A DNA stretch of 64,000 nt from an uncultured Lachnospiraceae bacterium (GCA_910586095.1 CAJUHQ010000002.1:18293-82292), one strand, 5' to 3'; positions 8,725-18,358 are shown, counted from the stretch's first letter. The notes: generated from the sequence alone by a model not told the origin. A program made the numbers and translations.

Positions 8725-9519
8725 CTAGCCGTTTTTAGCCTTGTTCACACACGCCTCAATTGCATCTATCACAGCAGCGCGAAACCCTTTTTCCTCTAAC
8801 ACTTTAACCGCCTCTATAGTAGTTCCCCCTGGTGAACATACCATATCCTTGAGTTCTCCGGGGTGTATTCCTGTCTCAAGTACCATCTTCGCACTACCAA
8901 GAACGGTCTGCGCTGCAAACGCATATGCTTGTTTTCGCGACATTCCTGTCAAAACTGCGGCATCTGCCATCGCTTCAATAAATAAAAATACATACGCAGG
9001 CGCACTGCCTGCTACACCGATAAAAGAGTCTATCAACCGCTCTGGGAGAACGTATGCTCTACCAAAACTACTCATTATCTTCTGTACCAGATCTTTGTCC
9101 GCCTCTGATGCATCTTCTTTTAGACAAATCCCTGTACAGCCCTCACCTACCATTGCCGGCGTATTTGGCATGCAGCGCACGATTCGTAACTTTTTTCCAA
9201 ACTCTCCTTCGATCCAATCAATTGTACGTCCTGCTGCTATGGAGATCACTAGCTTATTTTCATCCACTATGTCTTTAATGGACAAAATGACCTCTGAAAA
9301 AAAGATAGGCTTTACTGCAAGTACAATGATATCAGCCTGCCTAGCAGTTTTTTTGTTATCTATTCCTGTGCAGATATTATACTTATCAGCTATGCGTTTT
9401 GCTGTACTCATCGTTTTGGAAGACCCTATAATCTCCTTTGGCTGACATAGACCTGTCTTTAAAATTCCTTCAATCATTGCAGACGCCATGTTTCCCAGTC
9501 CTATGAACCCTATCTTCAA
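8725..9519 (-). CDS. proC: Pyrroline-5-carboxylate reductase
   Basis: Last step of proline synthesis: NAD(P)H-dependent reduction of pyrroline-5-carboxylate. The 264-residue length is normal. The Rossmann dinucleotide motif GFIGLGNMASAMIEG opens the protein. IVRCMPNTPAMVGEG and the C-terminal signature KDMVCSPGGTTIEAV are diagnostic of ProC. AAGGAGG precedes the ATG. It stands alone, with hairpin repeats on both sides. Confidence 0.95.
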   Translation of the reverse strand: MKIGFIGLGNMASAMIEGILKTGLCQPKEIIGSSKTMSTAKRIADKYNICTGIDNKKTARQADIIVLAVKPIFFSEVILSIKDIVDENKLVISIAAGRTIDWIEGEFGKKLRIVRCMPNTPAMVGEGCTGICLKEDASEADKDLVQKIMSSFGRAYVLPERLIDSFIGVAGSAPAYVFLFIEAMADAAVLTGMSRKQAYAFAAQTVLGSAKMVLETGIHPGELKDMVCSPGGTTIEAVKVLEEKGFRAAVIDAIEACVNKAKNG

Positions 9520-9603
9520 AAAACTACCTCCTTTTGAGTTCCTATATCTCTTCTTAAACCAAACTCTAAAAATCCACTATGTTCTCTATACTGTATGACA
9601 AAC

Positions 9604-9686
9604 ATACTATGAAAGTCTTCGACTTTCATAGCATGGATGGCCATGCGGCCCGCTAGACGGCAGGCTGTGCATGATGAGGGTACTAT
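9604..9686. repeat. Palindromic repeat (family C)
   Basis: Perfect stem CTATGAAAGTC / GACTTTCATAG with a TTC loop (9607-9631), then a tail CATGGATGGCCATGCGGCCCGC. A related copy with the same stem type and tail lies at 27879-27935. It sits between the rRNA methyltransferase stop and proC and may act as a terminator for the former. Confidence 0.7.
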
Positions 9687-9688
9687 GA

Positions 9689-10501
9689 TTATTGTCTTCG
9701 CTGGCGTGCTGCCTCATAAATCAATATTGCTGTTGCTACTGCTCCATTGAGCGACTCTACCTGCCCTTCCATAGGAATCTTGACATATTGTGTTGCTTTG
9801 TCAGCAGTCGCACGATTCAGGCCATTTCCTTCATTTCCAATGAGAAACGCTGTAGGCCGTGTGTAATCAGGAACATCATAGTTCACACTATCATCAAGAT
9901 GTGCGGCATACACACAAATATCATTTTCTTTTAACAATTCGATTGTGTTGCCTAGATCTTGTGTCACAAAAAAAGGCATCCTATAAATCGATCCCATTGT
10001 GGAACGTATGGTTTTTGGATTGAATAGATCGACTGTATTTCTTGTCATTACAATGCCACTTACCCCAGCGCCTTCCCCAGCACGCAGAATCGTTCCTAGA
10101 TTTCCAGGGTCCTGCAAATCCTCAAGAAGCAGGAGAAGCGGTGCTTTGCTCTGCATCGAACTCCAGTTTGCCATATATTCTTCCCAAGTATATTGTGGCA
10201 TAGAAAGCACTCCAAGGACTCCCTGCGGCGTCTGGGTATCAGAAACTTTCTGAAAGACTTCATCTGCAAGTAACTCTTTCTCCATTATATTGACCGATTC
10301 TCTTACAATTTTTTGTATAAATTCTTTCCTTTTATTAAAAAACGTTTCTGAAAAATATATCTCACGAATCCATTCGCGCGGGGCTTCGCGCAGCATTTTT
10401 TCCCCTTCTACTAGAAATACCCCTTCTTCTGTGCGAAATTTTGCCTTTTTTCCCAATGCTACTAGTCTTTTAATTCTATTGTTTGACGAACTTGATATCA
10501 T
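9689..10501 (-). CDS. SpoU/TrmH-family RNA 2'-O-methyltransferase
   Basis: S-adenosylmethionine-dependent ribose methylation, probably of 23S rRNA (RlmB/TsnR-like). A substrate-binding N-terminal domain (about 1-100) precedes a SPOUT trefoil-knot domain. Its three motifs are visible: DPGNLGTILR (131-140), IGNEGNGL (221-228) and IPMEGQVESLNGAVA (242-256). The last usually reads SLNVA, so Gly replaces Val. The N-terminus SSSSNNRIKRL also matches this family. The exact target nucleotide cannot be deduced. AAAGGA precedes the ATG. Confidence 0.88.
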   Translation of the reverse strand: MISSSSNNRIKRLVALGKKAKFRTEEGVFLVEGEKMLREAPREWIREIYFSETFFNKRKEFIQKIVRESVNIMEKELLADEVFQKVSDTQTPQGVLGVLSMPQYTWEEYMANWSSMQSKAPLLLLLEDLQDPGNLGTILRAGEGAGVSGIVMTRNTVDLFNPKTIRSTMGSIYRMPFFVTQDLGNTIELLKENDICVYAAHLDDSVNYDVPDYTRPTAFLIGNEGNGLNRATADKATQYVKIPMEGQVESLNGAVATAILIYEAARQRRQ

Positions 10502-10563
10502 ACTTGTGTCCTTTCGCCATTTCGCATAATCACCTCTTGTTGCAAAAGTATAGCATAAGCTGC

Positions 10564-10621
10564 CTTATATCATGCAATTTCTGAAATGGTATAAGACATT
10601 TCAGAAATTGCATGATATAAG
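10564..10621. repeat. 25-bp perfect inverted repeat
   Basis: Arms at 10564-10588 and 10597-10621 are exact complements of 25 bases around an 8-base loop. It lies upstream of the methyltransferase gene and directly abuts the next repeat (10621-10780). It lacks a T-tract, so it is not a typical terminator. Confidence 0.85.
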
Positions 10622-10780
10622 TTTACTATGAAAGTCTTCAAATCCTTGCTGTAGGTCTGCGCACGTGCTGCGCTGACCGTATGGCTCCAAAATCCCTGCT
10701 TTTGGCATTTTGTGTGATTCATAGTAAACCCCCTTCATTCATAGTGGTGTCTGATCACAGACATGGGGGGTTACTATGAA
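10621..10780. repeat. Composite element with GTTTACTATGAA inverted ends
   Basis: GTTTACTATGAA at 10621-10632 is exactly inverted as TTCATAGTAAAC at 10718-10729, bounding 109 bases without an open frame. A second inverted pair, TTCATAGTAAACCCCC (10718 on) and GGGGGGTTACTATGAA (ending 10780), follows. The CTATGAAAGTC core is shared with the family C hairpins. It looks like a small non-coding MITE-like element. Confidence 0.65.
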
Positions 10781-10791
10781 AATAAATGGTT

Positions 10792-11466
10792 TTATTTTGC
10801 AAAATGTTTCTTATTCTGCTCCAAAAGCTTTTCTGCCACTTCATTGCCAGCCATCACCATTAAGTGATCTGTACTTCGGATAATATAATCTGCCGACGGC
10901 ATAATGGTCATTTCCTCCTCGTGCTTTTTCTTGATGCCAAGAATGGAAACCTTATGCTTTGCAGCAATATCTGACTCGCGAATACTCTTGCCAACCCACT
11001 CTTTTAATGGGGGCATCTCATAAATACCAAAAGCACCTGGCAAATCAATATAGTCAAATAGATTATCAAGGCTATAACGCTCTGCCCATTTCTCCGCAAT
11101 ATCTTTTTCAGGATAAATTACTTCATCTGCTCCGTTTCGCAGCAAAAACTTAGCTTGAATATCTCTAGTTGCCTTACTTACAACTCTCTTTGCCCCTTGT
11201 TCCTTTACTAAGCTTGTGATCTCAAGGCTGCTTTGAAAATTAGTTCCAATACACACAAACACTACATCAAAGTTTCTAATACCAATCGTTTTTAATACTT
11301 CTTCTCTAGTACAATCTCCGATTCGTGTACTAGTAGCATAAGGAACCATGTCCTCAAGTTTTTCCTCATTCTCATCCACAATCATAACATCATGGCCATT
11401 CTCCAAAAAATTTTGTGCTAAATGATGACCGAAACGTCCCATTCCAATAATTAAAATTGATTTCAT
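10792..11466 (-). CDS. ktrA: Potassium uptake regulatory subunit KtrA (TrkA, RCK domain)
   Basis: Cytoplasmic ring-forming gating subunit for the KtrB channel-like transporter. The 224 residues hold an RCK_N Rossmann domain with IIGMGRFGHHLAQNF, a ligand-binding acidic end in IVDENEE, and an RCK_C domain (about 140-220). Family members bind ATP/ADP in RCK_N, and c-di-AMP can bind RCK_C. GGGGGG precedes the ATG at a suitable distance. ktrB lies 154 bases upstream on the same strand, a usual arrangement for the pair. Confidence 0.92.
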   Translation of the reverse strand: MKSILIIGMGRFGHHLAQNFLENGHDVMIVDENEEKLEDMVPYATSTRIGDCTREEVLKTIGIRNFDVVFVCIGTNFQSSLEITSLVKEQGAKRVVSKATRDIQAKFLLRNGADEVIYPEKDIAEKWAERYSLDNLFDYIDLPGAFGIYEMPPLKEWVGKSIRESDIAAKHKVSILGIKKKHEEEMTIMPSADYIIRSTDHLMVMAGNEVAEKLLEQNKKHFAK

Positions 11467-11620
11467 TTTTATACCCCCCTAGTATGTGTTGATACTTTAG
11501 CACACATGACACTCCATATTCATAAACACAATCTTATTATAGATCTATATCTATTCTGCAAATATAACTAAAACCGTTTCTTTAGCAGAAAAAGAACTTA
11601 TTTTTATTTAATATCATATG

Positions 11621-12979
11621 TTATCCTACAATAATTTTTTCTTGTGGCTGACGCACAGACGCAGATGTATTTTTCTGTGCAAACACTAATGCAAACGAGA
11701 GACTGCCAATTCGTCCACAATACATCAAAATAATAATAATAATACGTGATAGAGTTCCCAAGTCCCGTGTGATTCCCGTTGTCATGCCCACCGTTCCAAT
11801 TGCCGACATCACTTCAAATAAAACGTCCTCAAACTGCAATAAAGGTTGTGTTGTCATTATAATCATTGCAGCGGCAATTGCCAATGAAAAATTAATGACC
11901 ACCACGGCATTGGCTTTCTTGACTACTTCGTCAGTAAGACGCCTGCCAAACAGATTGATATCCTCTCTGTTTTGTATCATTGCAATCGCATAAAACAACA
12001 ATACGACGATCGTTGACGTCTTAACACCACCTGCTGTTGAACCTGGGCTTCCTCCTATAAACATCATCACCATCGTCAAAACTTTACCAGAATTTGACAA
12101 TGCCGCTGTATCCACTGTATTAAAACCTGCTGTTCGCGGTGTCACTGCTGAAAAAAACGCTCCTAACACTTTCTCCAGAGGGTTCATCCCTGCTAAGGAT
12201 GCACTATTTTCTGTAATCAGAAAAAATAAAGTTCCTACTACTGTCAACACGATTGTCATAGATAACACGATCTTGCTGTGCAGTAAATATTTCTTAAAGT
12301 GCCACTTATTGCGCACGACATCATCCCATACCACAAAGCCAATCCCACCAATTAAAATAAGTGACGCCACCACCACATTGACAAGAACATCCCCCTCATA
12401 TGCCACTAAAGAGGAATATGCTTCGTTAATTCCCATCAGATCAAAACCCCCATTGCAAAAGGCAGAAACTGCATGAAAGATTGAAAAGTAAATTCCTCTT
12501 GCAACGCCAAACTGCGGTACAAAGCGAAATGCTAAAAAAATCGCTCCCAACAGTTCAATGCACAATGTTCCCTGCACAATCTTTTTGACGAGACGAACGA
12601 CTCCCGCAATCTCAAGAGCGTTGACACTTTCTTGAAGCTGTTCGCGCTCCTGCAATCCAATGCGCTTTTTAAGTAACACTGAAATAAATGCGCCGATTGT
12701 CATAAATCCAAGACCGCCTATCTGAATGAGGCACAGGATAACAAGCTGACCAAATAGGGTCCAATTTTGATAGGTATCTGCCACTACCAACCCTGTCACA
12801 CATGTGGCAGAAGTCGCTGTAAAGAGGGAGCCTATTAGATTCCCCTGTCCCGATCTATTTGATATTGGTAATGTAAGCAACAGTGTCCCCGAAACAATAA
12901 TGAGTGCAAAACCTAACGCAATCAAACGTGTTGTTGACTTTTTTACAATACCCTTTTTTTTCTTATCCTCTACTGCCAT
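11621..12979 (-). CDS. ktrB: Potassium transporter KtrB (TrkH family)
   Basis: Membrane subunit carrying K+ (often Na+-coupled) through four pore-loop repeats. The 452 residues are strongly hydrophobic. Filter-like segments are visible: TSATCVTGL (56-64), HAVSAFCNGGFDLMG, TPRTAGFNTVD and IGTVGMTTG. The conserved glycine of each filter is present. The start ATG at 12979 is preceded by GGGGGATTAGT, which belongs to a palindromic repeat (12980-13044), so the repeat seems to provide the ribosome binding site. ktrA follows 154 bases downstream. Confidence 0.93.
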   Translation of the reverse strand: MAVEDKKKKGIVKKSTTRLIALGFALIIVSGTLLLTLPISNRSGQGNLIGSLFTATSATCVTGLVVADTYQNWTLFGQLVILCLIQIGGLGFMTIGAFISVLLKKRIGLQEREQLQESVNALEIAGVVRLVKKIVQGTLCIELLGAIFLAFRFVPQFGVARGIYFSIFHAVSAFCNGGFDLMGINEAYSSLVAYEGDVLVNVVVASLILIGGIGFVVWDDVVRNKWHFKKYLLHSKIVLSMTIVLTVVGTLFFLITENSASLAGMNPLEKVLGAFFSAVTPRTAGFNTVDTAALSNSGKVLTMVMMFIGGSPGSTAGGVKTSTIVVLLFYAIAMIQNREDINLFGRRLTDEVVKKANAVVVINFSLAIAAAMIIMTTQPLLQFEDVLFEVMSAIGTVGMTTGITRDLGTLSRIIIIILMYCGRIGSLSFALVFAQKNTSASVRQPQEKIIVG

Positions 12980-13044
12980 ACTAATCCCCCATGCCGCCTT
13001 TGGCGGCTCAAATAGAAATGAAAAACGCTGTCTTTTGCGTTTTT
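12980..13044. repeat. Family A repeat at the ktrB start
   Basis: Linker CTAATCCCCCAT, hairpin GCCGCC/GGCGGC with a TTT loop (12993-13007), then AAAAACGC/GCGTTTTT (13021-13044). The same pair of modules recurs at 14170-14236. Read on the minus strand, the linker is the Shine-Dalgarno of ktrB. Confidence 0.75.
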
Positions 13045-13063
13045 CCTATGTGCATAAAATAAT

Positions 13064-13091
13064 CCGGGAACCATAACTTATGCATTCCCGG
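13064..13091 (-). terminator. Terminator of pfkA
   Basis: Stem CCGGGAA...TTCCCGG with an inner CATAA/TTATG pairing, followed on the minus strand by ATTATTTTA. It lies 48 bases after the pfkA stop. Confidence 0.7.
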
Positions 13092-13138
13092 ACTATACTA
13101 TTGGCATCTGCCTCTTTGATATATGCACCGCGCTCGTA

Positions 13139-14113
13139 TTAACGCGATAATTTTGTGCTGATATCATATTGATAATCATTGATGCCTTTTTTCATATTCA
13201 GCGCTTCTTCTATATCAAAATCAACAAACTCTCCATGCTTGTATGCAATGACACGATTGGACTTACCATCGCGAAGAGTATCTGCCGCATAAGCCCCCAT
13301 AATCGATGCATAGAAACGATCCTTACATGTCGGATTGCCGCCGCGCTGCAAATATCCTAAGATTGTCGCACGTGTCTCAATACCTGTAGCCGCCTCAATT
13401 CGTTTTGCCATCGATGTGGAATGTCCAATTCCTTCTGCATTTATAATAATATGATGCGTCTTGCCTTTCTTTCTGCTTCTGATAATATTGTTAATCAATT
13501 CCTGCTCATCATAATTATACTTTTCTGGAAGTAGAATATCCTCTGCACCATTTGCAACTCCTGTCCAAAGCGCTATATACCCTGCATGTCGTCCCATTAC
13601 CTCAATAATCGAACAGCGCTCATGTGAAGAGGATGTATCACGCACTTTGTCAATAGCTTGCATTGCTGTATTGATTGCGGTATCAAAACCAATTGTATAT
13701 TCTGTACACGCAATGTCAAGGTCAATCGTACCTGGTACTCCAACTGTATTAATACCATGACGTGCCAACCCTTGCGCACCTCTATAAGAGCCATCTCCAC
13801 CAATCACTACAAGGCCATCAATCCCATGCTTGCGACAAATTTGTGCTGCTCTCTCCTGTACTTCGGGTTCCTTAAATTCCAGACAACGTGCAGTTCCTAA
13901 AATTGTACCACCTTTTTGGATAATATCAGCTACGCTGTACGCCTCCATATCAATAATCTCTTCATTTAGAAGCCCGAGATAACCACGTTTGATTCCCTTT
14001 ACCTTCACATTGCTTGTCAGGCTCTTTCTGACAACCGCACGGATGGCGGCATTCATTCCCGGTGCATCCCCGCCGCTTGTCAATACGCCTATTGTCTTGA
14101 TCTCCTTAGACAT
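13139..14113 (-). CDS. pfkA: ATP-dependent 6-phosphofructokinase
   Basis: Commits fructose 6-phosphate to glycolysis. The 324-residue length fits bacterial PfkA. ATP-site motifs TSGGDAPGMN (12-21) and GGDGS (105-109) are intact. The catalytic segment reads PGTIDLD (127-133): the usual Asn between the two aspartates is Leu, while the catalytic base Asp and the Mg-binding Asp remain. MGRHAGYIA and the fructose-phosphate loop GYLQRGG are present. Gly in GGDGS favours ATP over pyrophosphate as phosphoryl donor. AGGAGG precedes the ATG. Confidence 0.94.
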   Translation of the reverse strand: MSKEIKTIGVLTSGGDAPGMNAAIRAVVRKSLTSNVKVKGIKRGYLGLLNEEIIDMEAYSVADIIQKGGTILGTARCLEFKEPEVQERAAQICRKHGIDGLVVIGGDGSYRGAQGLARHGINTVGVPGTIDLDIACTEYTIGFDTAINTAMQAIDKVRDTSSSHERCSIIEVMGRHAGYIALWTGVANGAEDILLPEKYNYDEQELINNIIRSRKKGKTHHIIINAEGIGHSTSMAKRIEAATGIETRATILGYLQRGGNPTCKDRFYASIMGAYAADTLRDGKSNRVIAYKHGEFVDFDIEEALNMKKGINDYQYDISTKLSR

Positions 14114-14168
14114 TTTTATACCTCCTATGCACTATATGAACTTTGCCAAAATTTTCTACAACCTTCTA

Positions 14169-14385
14169 TACTATCCCCCATGCCGCCTTTGGCGGCTCAA
14201 ATAGAAATGAAAAACGTTGTCCTTGGCGTTTTTCCTGTGTGAAAAAAGTCTGCTATGCAGACTTAATAGTTCTTAGACAGTGTCTTTTGCTGCCTTAGAA
14301 CTATTTTTCACACTAACTCCCATCTGCCCGCTTTAGCGGGCACTCCAATCAGGATGGGTGAAATTTTATATTTCACACTAATCTC
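14169..14385. repeat. Family A repeat cluster with branched element
   Basis: Linker and GCCGCC/GGCGGC hairpin, AAAAACG/CGTTTTT hairpin, then a branched unit (14237-14313): outer stem GTGTGAAAA/TTTTCACAC, inner AAGTCTGC/GCAGACTT and AATAGTTCT/AGAACTATT. Next come the CTAACTCCCAT linker, GCCCGC/GCGGGC hairpin and a GTGAAATT-type hairpin. The architecture equals that at 5396-5596 with base-paired substitutions. From 14386 to 14606 no gene is seen, only a degraded piece of the same repeat near 14400-14440. Confidence 0.8.
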
Positions 14386-14606
14386 AAATCATGAACGTAA
14401 AACTTAGTATTTCTCCGAGAAGCAGCCTTTGCTGCATTTTCCGCTTTTTATCCATCAATCATTGTAACCTTTTTTTGCCAAGAATACAATACTCTTTGCT
14501 AAAAAATTATGGTGCTCTGCGCATTTTTACACCTGTATAAAATTTCCACAAAAGCACCACTCTTGTCACACCTATCTGTACTTACTTAAAAATCTTGTGA
14601 CACTTA

Positions 14607-17600
14607 TCAGACTACTTTGACATTATCTTCCCCAAACAATCCCCTCAGTCTACTTAACATCTCGCTATCTGCCTTGATATTTTTGTTGGGAGGCAATGTT
14701 TTCCTCTGTCGTGTTTCTTCTATATATATAACAACGCTGTCTATTCCTTCTGAATGATATATAGCATCAAACAGTACTTGTTCCTGTGCTGTATATGTGC
14801 TGATATTGGGAAACTTTAACCACACCTTTTTAGGAATTTCATCAAACAAAACAATCTTTTCACAGATCAGTTTTCCATCTCGCTCTTCCTCTAATGATAC
14901 TCTTCCCTCTATAAATACCTTATTTTCATCCAACAATTTTGCAGAATACTTTTCATAGGCATTGGGAAAGATAACAATTTCAATAGAGCCTACTAGATCC
15001 TCTACTGTCACAAACGCCATAATCTGATTATTTTTAGTGTATTTGATTTTTTTATCTATAATCATACCACCAATTGTCTCACTGGCATTATCTCTTACAT
15101 GTGTAGTTTTTGTTTCTTCATCCAGATAAAAATCAGATGTCTTGGCTGTAATGTGCCTCTCCCACACTGATTGATATTCTTGCATTGGATGTCCACTGAC
15201 ATAAAATCCCAGAACTTCCTTTTCAAAGCTTAACAAAAGGCCTTTCTCATACTCTCCTACATCTGGAAAACGAATTTCAAGTTTTTCCTTTTGCTCCTGT
15301 GAGACAATATCGAGCAAAGACATTTGTCCTGCCATTGCTCCGCGCTTGCTATGGGTAATCTCATCAAAAATCTGCACATACACACTCATATGCTGTTTTC
15401 TAGTTGCCCCAAAACTGTCAAATGCTCCTGCTTTGATAAAATTCTCTATATTGCGCTTATTGACACCGCGATTGAGCGTCCGTTCCATAAAATCCTTGAT
15501 CCCCTGGTAGGGTCCATGCGCTCTTCGCTCTGTAACTATGCTGTCAATAGCGGGACGCCCCACACTTTTAATTGCTGTCAGCGCATAACGTATCGCCCCA
15601 TTTGACACAGAAAAGCCAGCCTCACCCTCGTTGATATCAGGCGGCAAAATAGAAATTCCCATATTTTTGCACACTACAATATAATCAGAAACTTTGGGTG
15701 AACAATCGATTACAGAAGTCAAAAGTGCTGCCATAAATTCCACTGGATAATAATACTTTAAGTATGCTGTCTGATAGGCCACCACAGCATAGCAGGCGGC
15801 ATGAGATTTGTTAAACGCATACTTTGCAAAATCGATCATTGTATCATAAATATGATCTGCTACCTGCGCAGAAATCCCGCATGAAACACAACCTGGAACC
15901 CCTTCCGCTTCATTTCCGTTCACGAAATTGGAACGCTCCTGCTCCATGACATATGTCTTTTTCTTGCTCATGGCACGGCGTACTAAGTCACTGCGCCCCA
16001 TTGTATAGCCTCCTAGATCACGTACAATCTGCATAACCTGCTCTTGATATACAATACAGCCATATGTTGTAGACAAGATCGGTTCTAGTTGCGGACACGC
16101 ATAACTTACTGCCCCATGATTATTCTTTCCTCTTATATAAGTAGGAATAAAGTCCATCGGTCCAGGTCGATAGAGCGAAATACCCGCTATCACATCTTCA
16201 AGATTCTGCGGCTTTAACTCTTTCATAAAGTTTTTCATCCCTTGACTTTCTAACTGGAATACACCATCTGTCTTTCCTGTTCCAAGAGAGGATAACACTT
16301 TTTTGTCATCATAGTCTATTTTATCTACATCTATATAAAGTCCTGTGGTCCTTTCTACATTTTCTACTGTGTCATGGATGACGGTCAACGTTCGCAGTCC
16401 CAAAAAATCCATTTTCAACAATCCCAACTCTTCAATTGTTGTCATCGTAAATTGTGTCGTAATCGAACCATCACTTCCTCTAGAAAGTGGTACAAACTCG
16501 TCTGCTGGCTTCTGACAGATAACAACTCCTGCCGCGTGCATAGAGGTATGACGTGGAAGTCCTTCAAGTTTTTTACACATATCTATCAAGAAATGTACTT
16601 GCTCATTTTGTTCATATAACTCTCTCAATTCATGATTCATCGAAAGCGCCCGCTCTATGGAAACTGGCTTATTTTGTTCGTTTGGTATCATCTTAGCTGT
16701 GCTATCGCACAGATTATATGACAGATCTAGAACGCGTCCCACGTCTCTAATCACATTTTTTGCCGCCATTGTTCCAAATGTTACAATTTGAACCACCTTG
16801 TCATGACCATATTTTTCACTGACATAATCAATAACTTCCTGTCTGCGCTCATAACAAAAATCAATGTCAATATCTGGCATAGACACGCGTTCAGGATTGA
16901 GAAACCGCTCAAAAAGCAAACCATATCGGATCGGATCAATATTGGTAATGTGCAGACAATAAGACACTATTGAACCCGCGGCACTTCCGCGGCCAGGTCC
17001 TACTGGAATATCATGCTCACGTGCCCAGTTGATAAAATCCCATACAATTAAAAAATAGTCCACATACCCCATTTTTTGAATGACTGCAAGCTCATACTCT
17101 AGTTTTTCTACAAGAGTGCCATCATCCTTTGGATATCGCTCTTGTAGTCCGTCAAAGCACAATTTTTTAAGATATGTTTCCGAATTGTATCCTGATGGCA
17201 CATCAAATTTTGGCAATTTAGTGACTCCAAATTCAATCTCTACATTGCATCTTTGCGCAATCAAGGCTGTGTTGGTGATCGCTTCTTGTGCATAGGGAAA
17301 GAGTTCACGCATCTCCATCTCACTCTTTACATAATACTGCCCACCTTCATAGCGCATACGATCTGAGTCTGAAACCTTCTTAGCTGTCTGAATACACAAA
17401 AGAATGTCATGAGACTGTTCATCTTCAGCATATGTATAATGGATGTCGTTTGTTGCCACAAGCGGTATATCCAACTCCTTGCTAAGACGTACCAGTGCTG
17501 CATTGACTGTTTTCTGGTCCGCTATCCCATGATCCTGAAGTTCGAGAAAGTAATTTCCTACTCCAAAACAATCACGATATTTCTGAGCTGCTTTTTTGGC

Positions 17601-18062
17601 CTCCTGGTACAATCCTTTTACAATTAACCGTGGTACTTCTCCAGCTAAACATGCAGACAAAGCTATAATCCCTTCGTGATACTGTTGTAAGACCTCCATA
17701 TCTACACGCGGTCTATAGTAATAACCTTCTGTAAATCCCTTGCTCACAATCTTCATTAAATTAGAATATCCTTGGTTATTCTCCGCAAGCAACACTAAAT
17801 GATGATATCGTTCCTCTCCTCCTGTTGTTTCCTTATCAAATCGTGACTCAGGTGCCACATACACTTCACAGCCAAGTATCGGCTTAATCCCATTTGCTTT
17901 TGCTTCCTTATAAAAATCAATCACACCATACATAACACCGTGATCTGTGATTGCGCCGCTATCCATTCCCAACTCTTTTATACGTTTAACATAGTCCTTT
18001 ATCTTATTTGAACCATCTAGGAGACTATATTCTGTATGTACATGTAAATGCGTAAATGCCAT
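14607..18062 (-). CDS. dnaE: DNA polymerase III alpha subunit
   Basis: Replicative-type polymerase of the DnaE group, 1151 residues. The N-terminal PHP domain starts FTHLHVHTEYSLLDG with the metal-binding HxH. The polymerase core has GPGRGSAAGS and the catalytic PDIDIDF aspartates. FAKYAFNKSHAACYA and the helix-hairpin-helix region follow, then an OB fold (about 1000-1080). In Firmicutes that also carry PolC, DnaE1/DnaE3-type enzymes act in lagging-strand or repair synthesis; PolC is not in this window. The start is ATG 18062, with GGGAG 5-6 bases before it; an in-frame alternative four codons earlier is less well placed. Confidence 0.96.
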   Translation of the reverse strand: MAFTHLHVHTEYSLLDGSNKIKDYVKRIKELGMDSGAITDHGVMYGVIDFYKEAKANGIKPILGCEVYVAPESRFDKETTGGEERYHHLVLLAENNQGYSNLMKIVSKGFTEGYYYRPRVDMEVLQQYHEGIIALSACLAGEVPRLIVKGLYQEAKKAAQKYRDCFGVGNYFLELQDHGIADQKTVNAALVRLSKELDIPLVATNDIHYTYAEDEQSHDILLCIQTAKKVSDSDRMRYEGGQYYVKSEMEMRELFPYAQEAITNTALIAQRCNVEIEFGVTKLPKFDVPSGYNSETYLKKLCFDGLQERYPKDDGTLVEKLEYELAVIQKMGYVDYFLIVWDFINWAREHDIPVGPGRGSAAGSIVSYCLHITNIDPIRYGLLFERFLNPERVSMPDIDIDFCYERRQEVIDYVSEKYGHDKVVQIVTFGTMAAKNVIRDVGRVLDLSYNLCDSTAKMIPNEQNKPVSIERALSMNHELRELYEQNEQVHFLIDMCKKLEGLPRHTSMHAAGVVICQKPADEFVPLSRGSDGSITTQFTMTTIEELGLLKMDFLGLRTLTVIHDTVENVERTTGLYIDVDKIDYDDKKVLSSLGTGKTDGVFQLESQGMKNFMKELKPQNLEDVIAGISLYRPGPMDFIPTYIRGKNNHGAVSYACPQLEPILSTTYGCIVYQEQVMQIVRDLGGYTMGRSDLVRRAMSKKKTYVMEQERSNFVNGNEAEGVPGCVSCGISAQVADHIYDTMIDFAKYAFNKSHAACYAVVAYQTAYLKYYYPVEFMAALLTSVIDCSPKVSDYIVVCKNMGISILPPDINEGEAGFSVSNGAIRYALTAIKSVGRPAIDSIVTERRAHGPYQGIKDFMERTLNRGVNKRNIENFIKAGAFDSFGATRKQHMSVYVQIFDEITHSKRGAMAGQMSLLDIVSQEQKEKLEIRFPDVGEYEKGLLLSFEKEVLGFYVSGHPMQEYQSVWERHITAKTSDFYLDEETKTTHVRDNASETIGGMIIDKKIKYTKNNQIMAFVTVEDLVGSIEIVIFPNAYEKYSAKLLDENKVFIEGRVSLEEERDGKLICEKIVLFDEIPKKVWLKFPNISTYTAQEQVLFDAIYHSEGIDSVVIYIEETRQRKTLPPNKNIKADSEMLSRLRGLFGEDNVKVV

Positions 18063-18182
18063 ATGTACTCCCATCTGTGTGTCTAATGTGGATACAAACT
18101 AACTATCACATCAACTTTTGCCCGCCTGCTTTAGCGGACTCTTCACTTCAGGATGGGTGAAATCTTTGATTTCACACTAAAC
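18063..18182. repeat. Family A repeat upstream of dnaE
   Basis: Begins with ACTCCCATCTG at the dnaE start, then GCCCGCCTGCTTTAGCGGACTC (imperfect hairpin) and GTGAAATC/GATTTCAC hairpin (about 18157-18176). The Shine-Dalgarno GGGAG of dnaE falls in its linker. From 18183 to 18358 only AT-rich sequence is seen. Confidence 0.65.
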
Positions 18183-18358
18183 ACACGTGTAAATTTTTCT
18201 ACTACTTTATTAAGTTCCTATTTAAAAATCTTAGATTATTGCTTTTGCTATTATCAAGCACCCTTATTTTCTAACCCTCAATATTTGCATTTGTTATATT
18301 TCCATCACTGTCAATCTCCACCTCTTTCTTCCTTTTCACTCATCCTTATTCGCCCGCA

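Noticed and set aside
8741..9445. 234-codon plus-strand open frame opposite proC
   Set aside because: Antisense shadow of a clear proC; no ribosome binding site and no protein-like pattern.
10621..10780. Insertion sequence remnant
   Set aside because: Inverted ends exist but there is no transposase fragment or visible target duplication, so only a MITE-like element is claimed.
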